The notes beneath the pieces are model-generated. The model searched no databases and had not been told where the DNA came from. It saw only the letters and a program-made list of their open reading frames with translations. Positions 4,609-8,834 of a stretch of 8,834 nucleotides of DNA are shown one piece after another. Position numbers and translations under genes: made by a program. Origin of the DNA: CAZDYP01 sp964509505 (GTDB lineage: Bacteria > Chloroflexota > Anaerolineae > JACRMK01); the NCBI GenBank assembly GCA_964509505.1, contig CAZDYP010000194.1, positions 1 through 8,834 on the forward strand, read 5' to 3'. Numbering within the stretch: position 1 is the stretch's first letter; every line of letters starts with the position of its first letter.

Positions 4609-5751
4609 ATGTCTAACGACATCACGCTGATTGTCTTCTCCGCAGGCGACGAGCGCGACGACGCCGAGCGGCTTGTCACACGCGCGCGTCACGCCATCAC
4701 CGCCGACGTGATCGCGCGCGCGCGCGCGATTGATGCTATTGGACGCATCATCGTCGTCACCGACTCGCGCGCGCTCGTCGAGACGTTGCGGCCTTACGAA
4801 GTGATCGCCGATTACGATTTACCGCACGACGGGCAAGCGTTTGATTTTGGTGCGCGGTTCGAATCCATCCTCAAACAGTATGACGTGCAGAAGCCGTTCT
4901 ACATCGGCGGCGGCGCGGCGGCGTTGCTGACACTCGACGAAATGCGCGGCATTGCGGAGACGTTGCGCGACGCCGAGAACATTATGATTCCGAACAACTT
5001 GTTCTCGTCGGATTTCATCGCATTTGCGCCAAGCAGCGCTGCCTTTGATTTGCCTCCGCAGCCCACCGATAACAACCTCGCGTTCCTCCTCCGCACGCAA
5101 CGACAGTTGCCGCTCAAATCGTTGCCGCGCACCGTCGGCACACAATTTGATGTGGACACGCCAACCGACGTGATGTTGTTGGGCTATGGCAAACAACTGG
5201 GCGACTATACGCGGCGTTTTCTCAACGAAGTCAAACTGTCCACGCAACCCATCGAGCGTGTGCTGCCGCATCTCACACAACATGACAAGGAGTTGTTGGT
5301 GTATGGGCGCGTCTCGGGCGAGGTGTGGTTGAATTTCGAGCGCAACATTGCGTGTCGCACGCGGCTCATCTCGGAGGAACGGGGACTGGTGGCGAGCGGC
5401 CGTGAGGCGCGCGGCGAAGCGCGCTCGGTGTTGGGCTTTGTGTTCGATGCGTATGGCGTCGAGCGCGGCTTCGAGCTGCTCGCACAGTTGGGGACAGCGG
5501 CTTTAATTGATACGCGCGTCTTGCTCGCGCACCGTCAATTGAAGTTGAGCGCGCACGACCGCTTTAACGCCGACCTCATGCGACCTGACTTGATTCACCA
5601 CGAATGGCTGCGCGCTTTCACCCAAGCGGCGCTGCAAGCTGCCATCCCCATCATTCTTGGTGGGCATTCGTTGATTTGCGGCGGATTGTATTTGTTGATT
5701 GAGGCGGCGTGGAGAGATCATCCGCCCGCGAAGACGGATGCGCGGCGCTGA
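4609..5751 (+). CDS. Uncharacterised two-part protein; N-terminal half nucleotidyltransferase-like (GT-A)
   Basis: The product has 380 residues from ATG 4609; a TTG at 4546 would add 21 residues but lies in the loop of the preceding hairpin. Residues 5-190 have the layout of a GT-A nucleotidyltransferase of the MobA/CofC kind: a first strand (ITLIVFSAG), a helix, a second strand (IGRIIVVTDS), a segment FYIGGGAAALLTLDEM (97-112) where such enzymes have a GDxPLLTxEDL motif, and a closing FDVDTPTDV (180-188). The usual glycine-rich GxGxR/K loop is not recognisable, and the metal-binding aspartate is replaced by the GGG run, so activity is uncertain. Residues about 225-370 form a second, mostly helical domain with SEERG (255-259), ASGREARGEARS (262-273) and GGHSLICGG (351-359), which I do not recognise. 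There is no signal peptide. No Shine-Dalgarno is visible. The gene is convergent with the P450 gene, 5 bp apart. Confidence 0.75.
   Translation: MSNDITLIVFSAGDERDDAERLVTRARHAITADVIARARAIDAIGRIIVVTDSRALVETLRPYEVIADYDLPHDGQAFDFGARFESILKQYDVQKPFYIGGGAAALLTLDEMRGIAETLRDAENIMIPNNLFSSDFIAFAPSSAAFDLPPQPTDNNLAFLLRTQRQLPLKSLPRTVGTQFDVDTPTDVMLLGYGKQLGDYTRRFLNEVKLSTQPIERVLPHLTQHDKELLVYGRVSGEVWLNFERNIACRTRLISEERGLVASGREARGEARSVLGFVFDAYGVERGFELLAQLGTAALIDTRVLLAHRQLKLSAHDRFNADLMRPDLIHHEWLRAFTQAALQAAIPIILGGHSLICGGLYLLIEAAWRDHPPAKTDARR
4711..4730. repeat. 20-base palindrome containing (CG)8, inside a coding region
   Basis: ATCGCGCGCGCGCGCGCGAT is a perfect palindrome with eight consecutive CG dinucleotides, coding for Ile-Ala-Arg-Ala-Arg-Ala-Ile in the uncharacterised gene. 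Such tracts can adopt Z-form or cruciform DNA and are prone to slippage; loss or gain of one unit would shift the frame early in the protein. Confidence 0.8.
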
Positions 5752-5756
5752 AGCCA

Positions 5757-7124
5757 TTACGTCGCGCGCGCCAAGCGCATCCGCAGCCCGCGCGGACGCA
5801 ACGTCACTGACGCATCCGTCGTCACTTTCGCGTCGGCGCATAAGTGTGCGTCGAATTGTTGCGCCAGCGTCGCCAGTGTGAGTTGCGCTTCCATCAGCGC
5901 GAGGTTGTTGCCGATGCACTGATGGGGCCCACCGCCAAACGGGAAATACACAAACGGCGGGCGGCTGGCGTTGCGCGCCTCGGTGAAGCGCGTCGGGTCA
6001 AATACGTCGGGCTGTTCCCACCACGCAGGCAGGCGGTGCATAACATAAGGGCTGATGAAGACCATATCGTTGGGCTTCAGCGTATAGCCGCCGATGATGT
6101 CCAAGGCATAAGGCGCGCGATAAATCAACCAGAACGGTGGATAAAGGCGTAAGGCTTCATCAATGACCATGCGCGTGTAGGGCAATTGCGGCAAATCAAC
6201 TACCGTGGGTGCGCGACCGGCTAACACGGCGGCTAATTCGTTGCGTAAGGCTTGGGCGACGGTTGGATGTTGCGCCAACAGATACCACGTCCAGCTCAAC
6301 GTCGTTGCTGTCGTTTCGTGTCCCGCGAGGAAGATGGTCATGATTTCGTCGCGCACTTGTTGGTCCGACATGCTAAGGCCGCTCCCTGCATCTTGCGCGC
6401 GCAACAGCAAGTCGAGCAAATCTGCGCGTGGTGTGGCGTCCTTGCGTCGCAAGGCAATCATGCGCTGCACTTCTTGATTCAGCAGCGCGAGCGCGTGGTG
6501 GAAACGACGATTGGCAGGGGTTGGCAGATTGTCGGGCAATTGCACCAATGACCACGATTGCGCGTTGAAGTACTGCAACACCTCCGTCCACGCTGCGCCC
6601 AGTTCGTCCACCTTGTCGCGCGTATCGTGTCCAAACATCGTCTTTAGCACGAGCCGCAACGTCAGGCGCATCATCTCCGCAAGCATATCAAGGGGTTCGT
6701 CTGGCGGCAGCCTTTGCCAATGCGCCGCGAGCGCCGTGACTTCGCGCATGATGAGCTCGCCCAATTGGGCGAGCGACTGACGATGAAAAGCGGGTTGCAG
6801 CAAACGTCGCTGTTGCAACCACGAGTCGCCTTCGTTGGTGGCTAGTCCTTTGCCCAACACTTGCGAGACAACTTTGACCGTTGTGCTTTTGCGGTAGTTA
6901 CGGTTGTGATCTTGCAGCACGTATTTGATGTGCGTGGGATGATTGAGCAAGAAGGCGCGGCGCGAGCCGAAGGACAAACTCACGACCTCGCCATAAGCGC
7001 GAGCTGCGCTGAGGAAGAAGGTCAACGGGTCCGCCCACATATTAGGCAACACGCCGACGAGCGGATACCCACGCGGGCCGGGCGGCAGCCGCGGTTGGAG
7101 TGAAGGGAGACGGGCTACACTCAT
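5757..7124 (-). CDS. Cytochrome P450 monooxygenase
   Basis: A full-length soluble bacterial P450 of 455 residues from the ATG at 7124. It opens with a proline-rich hinge (LPPGPRGYPLVG) and shows all the family signatures: W102xxxR in the C helix (WLQQR), the oxygen-activating I-helix motif AGHETT (267-272), the K-helix ExxR as EALR (323-326), the PxRF-type DPTRF (376-380), and the heme loop FPFGGGPHQCIG with the thiolate ligand C403. There is no N-terminal membrane anchor. The AGHETT and PFGGGPHQCIG forms are those of fatty-acid or terpene-type bacterial P450s, but substrate cannot be predicted. No ferredoxin, ferredoxin reductase or fused reductase is present, so electrons must come from elsewhere. 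An alternative TTG start at 7133 adds three residues. No Shine-Dalgarno is present and TATAAT lies 8 nt before the ATG, suggesting a leaderless mRNA. Confidence 0.96.
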   Translation of the reverse strand: MSVARLPSLQPRLPPGPRGYPLVGVLPNMWADPLTFFLSAARAYGEVVSLSFGSRRAFLLNHPTHIKYVLQDHNRNYRKSTTVKVVSQVLGKGLATNEGDSWLQQRRLLQPAFHRQSLAQLGELIMREVTALAAHWQRLPPDEPLDMLAEMMRLTLRLVLKTMFGHDTRDKVDELGAAWTEVLQYFNAQSWSLVQLPDNLPTPANRRFHHALALLNQEVQRMIALRRKDATPRADLLDLLLRAQDAGSGLSMSDQQVRDEIMTIFLAGHETTATTLSWTWYLLAQHPTVAQALRNELAAVLAGRAPTVVDLPQLPYTRMVIDEALRLYPPFWLIYRAPYALDIIGGYTLKPNDMVFISPYVMHRLPAWWEQPDVFDPTRFTEARNASRPPFVYFPFGGGPHQCIGNNLALMEAQLTLATLAQQFDAHLCADAKVTTDASVTLRPRGLRMRLARAT

Positions 7125-7132
7125 CGCGCGCA

Positions 7133-7161
7133 ATTATAATGCAACTTGCCAGCAGCGCGAA
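7133..7161 (-). promoter_or_regulatory. Promoter for the P450 gene (leaderless-type)
   Basis: On the minus strand a perfect TATAAT occupies 7138 down to 7133, with a poor -35 (TTCGCG, 7161-7156) at 17-bp spacing. Only 8 nt separate the -10 from the ATG at 7124, so transcription should begin at or next to the start codon. The -10 is part of ATTATAAT, which also reads TATAAT on the plus strand (7135-7140). Confidence 0.5.
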
Positions 7162-7173
7162 TCGCATTACAAT
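7146..7173 (+). promoter_or_regulatory. Promoter for the small gene at 7204
   Basis: TTGCCA (7146-7151) and TACAAT (7168-7173), 16 bp apart, each differ from the sigma-70-type consensus by one base. The expected start near 7180 gives a leader of about 24 nt. It overlaps the weak -35 of the divergent P450 promoter. Near the expected start is the small palindrome ACCC-AAA-GGGT (7178-7188), which could be an operator but is short. Confidence 0.5.
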
Positions 7174-7203
7174 TGAGACCCAAAGGGTTTCCACTCACTA
7201 ACT

Positions 7204-7596
7204 ATGAAAATTCCTGTCACGTGGCGCGATTCCGAAAAGACCACCCTCTACGTCAAGTTCGAGCGCGGCTGGAGCTGGGATGACTTCTGGGCGATGAACC
7301 AGACGTTCAATCAGCTGGCGCAAACCGTCAACCATCACGTTGTCTTATGGGTGGATATGACTGACGCAGGGCTGCCTTCGTCGTACGTGCCGCAAATGCG
7401 TAAGATCGCCGACCTCTCGAAAGAACGCCCACACAATTTGGCTTACACCATCGTCATTGGCGTCAGCGGCCTCGTGAAAATCGCGGTTGATATTTTCAAC
7501 GGCGTTTATCGCTCGACCGCGCAGCATGTTATCTTCGTGGCGAACATGGACGAAGCGCAAAAGGTCATGACGCAGCGCCCGCTTTCCAATCGTTGA
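7204..7596 (+). CDS. Small uncharacterised protein, possibly STAS-like
   Basis: A 130-residue soluble protein with no signal peptide, membrane segment or cysteine. It alternates likely strands and helices: TTLYVKFERGWSWDDF (13-28), a helix, VVLWVDMTD (46-54), a helix, LAYTIVIGVS (79-88), a helix around VDIFNGVYR (95-103), HVIFVANMDEAQ (108-119). Strand-helix alternation, the central WVDMTD strand and the final FVxxxxEA element recall SpoIIAA/STAS-like anti-sigma antagonist folds, but there is no clear phosphorylatable serine signature and the resemblance is structural guesswork. Start is the only ATG available; no good Shine-Dalgarno is present. It shares a divergent promoter region with the P450 gene and ends 8 bp from the convergent LCP gene. 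Confidence 0.7.
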   Translation: MKIPVTWRDSEKTTLYVKFERGWSWDDFWAMNQTFNQLAQTVNHHVVLWVDMTDAGLPSSYVPQMRKIADLSKERPHNLAYTIVIGVSGLVKIAVDIFNGVYRSTAQHVIFVANMDEAQKVMTQRPLSNR

Positions 7597-7604
7597 GCGG
7601 TTCC

Positions 7605-8798
7605 TCACTGACACGGCTTCTCTGTCTTTACCAATGCCGTCAACGGCGTTGCTTGAAATACATTCCGCACTGCCGCTTGAATCTTCGGCACATTGGGCGC
7701 CAAAATCCACGAGCCTCCTGCAGCATACGTTTGTTGTGACAAGCGCGTGTCAATGGTCAAACCATGCACGTCGCTCAGTTTGATTTCGCTGGCGAGCTTG
7801 GCGAGGGGCCAGACATTGCGCGCCGGCACATCGGTCTGCACGTAGTGACTCATCACATCCCACAATTCAGGCACGCGCGAAAACACCGCAGGGTTAAGCG
7901 CCTTCTCGCGCACGCCGAGCAACACGCGCGATTGTCGTCTCATGCGGTCAAAGATGCCTGTGCTTTGACGTGAGCGCGAGAAGTCGAGCGCGAGCTGTCC
8001 ATTCATCTGCATCTTCCCCACGTTGAACTTCACGCGCCGCACGCCGCCCGCCGCAGTTGGGTCGGGATACACTTCCTCCAATGGGCAATCAACCTCTACC
8101 GTGATGCCCCCCAAGATATCAATGGCTCGCTTGAAGCCTTCAAAATCCACCTGCACGTAATAATCAATCGGAAGCCCTAACAGATGGCCCACGACTTGCT
8201 TGACCGTCGCAAAATTGCCGAACACTGCTGCGGTGTTGATTTTGTTGTAACCGTGGTTCGGAATGGGCACCCACAAATCGCGCGGAATGCTAATCACGCC
8301 CGCTTGTTTGCTTTGTGGGTTAATCATCACAACGATGATGGTGTCCGTACGGCCAATCGTTTCGCCGGGGCGACGGTCACTGCCCAACAACACGATATTC
8401 AAGGTATTGGTTGACTTGGCTGAATCGGTCAGATTAGTTACTTGGTCAAGGGGTTGAGGAGCTAGTGAAGGGGTGAGCGTGGACGTAGGCGCAACAGTTG
8501 GACTAGGAATTCGAGTCGGAGTAGGTGTGGATGTAGGGGATGCGATGAGCGGCGATGCAGCACGCACAAGCGAGGCTTTTGGGGTGAAGGTGGGTGATGG
8601 TGATGGCGTGCGTGTCGGCGTGGTCGTGAATGTGGGCGCGGGGGCGCGCGTCGTCGCCAGCGTTGTTGTGGCAGCAGCTGGAGGCGTTGTGGCGAGCGAG
8701 GCGCGCTCAGGCATCTCGACTTCGCTGAAGATGTTGGCGAAGATAGCTACGATAATGATGAGAATAGAAATGTCAACCAGATTGGGCAACCGTCTCAT
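7605..8798 (-). CDS. LytR-CpsA-Psr (LCP) family cell-envelope ligase
   Basis: LCP enzymes transfer glycopolymers from undecaprenyl-phosphate carriers to peptidoglycan or other envelope acceptors, working outside the membrane. The 397-residue product begins with a short basic stretch (MRR) and one membrane anchor (about 9-25). Residues about 30-117 form a low-complexity Thr/Pro/Ser/Ala linker with TPTPT-like runs. The LCP domain (about 132-300) shows LLGSDRR (137-143), GRTDT (149-153), IPRDLWVPI (171-179), KIN (186-188), IDYYVQVDF (211-219), LGGI (229-232) and SRSR with FDRMRRQ (273-289), so the arginines and aspartates that bind the pyrophosphate lipid are present. A further domain (to 397) is less conserved. 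There is no Shine-Dalgarno; a TANNNT box (TACTTT, 8812-8807) lies 8 nt upstream of the ATG, next to a heptad repeat. No wall-polymer genes are adjacent. Confidence 0.92.
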   Translation of the reverse strand: MRRLPNLVDISILIIIVAIFANIFSEVEMPERASLATTPPAAATTTLATTRAPAPTFTTTPTRTPSPSPTFTPKASLVRAASPLIASPTSTPTPTRIPSPTVAPTSTLTPSLAPQPLDQVTNLTDSAKSTNTLNIVLLGSDRRPGETIGRTDTIIVVMINPQSKQAGVISIPRDLWVPIPNHGYNKINTAAVFGNFATVKQVVGHLLGLPIDYYVQVDFEGFKRAIDILGGITVEVDCPLEEVYPDPTAAGGVRRVKFNVGKMQMNGQLALDFSRSRQSTGIFDRMRRQSRVLLGVREKALNPAVFSRVPELWDVMSHYVQTDVPARNVWPLAKLASEIKLSDVHGLTIDTRLSQQTYAAGGSWILAPNVPKIQAAVRNVFQATPLTALVKTEKPCQ

Positions 8799-8809
8799 CG
8801 CTGGAAAAA

Positions 8810-8834
8810 GTAGTCAGTAGCCAGTAGCCAGTAG
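8810..8834. repeat. Heptad tandem repeat upstream of the LCP gene, cut by the window end
   Basis: GTAGTCA, GTAGCCA, GTAGCCA and a partial GTAG run with a strict 7-base period to the last base of the window, so the array probably continues. It begins 12 bases upstream of the LCP start codon and overlaps the possible -10 box of that gene. Units match the GTNNNNA form seen at 1318 and 2911 and have the same orientation relative to the plus strand. Confidence 0.75.

Noticed and set aside
7597..7604. Bidirectional terminator between the convergent genes at 7204 and 7605
   Set aside because: Only 8 bases separate the stops and no hairpin with a T-run is seen there.
8473..8820. A Gly/Val-rich frame on the plus strand opposite the LCP linker
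   Set aside because: It is the antisense reading of the Thr/Pro/Ser-rich low-complexity linker of the LCP protein; its regularity follows from that.

Overview
The window reads as a piece of an environmental bacterial chromosome, most likely from the Chloroflexota (Anaerolineae-like). This assignment is inferred from protein character: a DUF5939-type class III cyclase, an LCP protein with a long Thr/Pro/Ser-rich wall-spanning linker, a P450, and intergenic spaces packed with short palindromic and tandem repeats. No rRNA or marker gene confirms it. Gene density is high and coding strands alternate. I see no tRNA, rRNA, CRISPR array, transposase or phage gene.

Layout, left to right. Positions 1-1335 (+): the 3' part of an adenylate/guanylate cyclase whose start lies outside the window. 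1401-1856 (+): a YccF-family membrane protein. 1857-2010: a repeat followed by the stranded N-terminal end of a GNAT acetyltransferase on the minus strand. 2041-2928 (+): FolD. 2929-3294: a 366-base gene-free stretch made almost entirely of repeats: a heptad tandem repeat, a long imperfect inverted repeat, a perfect 11-bp hairpin and a 156-bp MITE-like element with 20-bp terminal inverted repeats. 3295-4488 (+): a MalY/PatB-type PLP C-S lyase. 4506-4597: a decamer-based inverted repeat. 4609-5751 (+): a two-part protein with a nucleotidyltransferase-like N-terminal half. 5757-7124 (-): a cytochrome P450, convergent with the previous gene. 7134-7203: a divergent promoter region. 7204-7596 (+): a small uncharacterised protein. 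7605-8798 (-): an LCP (LytR-CpsA-Psr) protein. The window ends inside another heptad repeat.

The genes do not form an obvious pathway. FolD (one-carbon metabolism), the C-S lyase (sulfur amino acids), the cyclase (second messenger) and the LCP enzyme (cell-envelope polymer attachment) look like independent housekeeping or accessory units, each with its own promoter region. I did not find a convincing new multi-gene system. The most informative signals are non-coding: a GTNNNNA heptad repeat family seen at several gene borders, where it supplies the last residues and stop codon of two unrelated proteins; the MITE-like element in the leader of the C-S lyase gene; a GNAT gene cut off at a repeat; and TATAAT boxes 7-8 nt upstream of ATG codons that suggest leaderless transcripts. 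The most interesting protein is the 380-residue product of 4609-5751.
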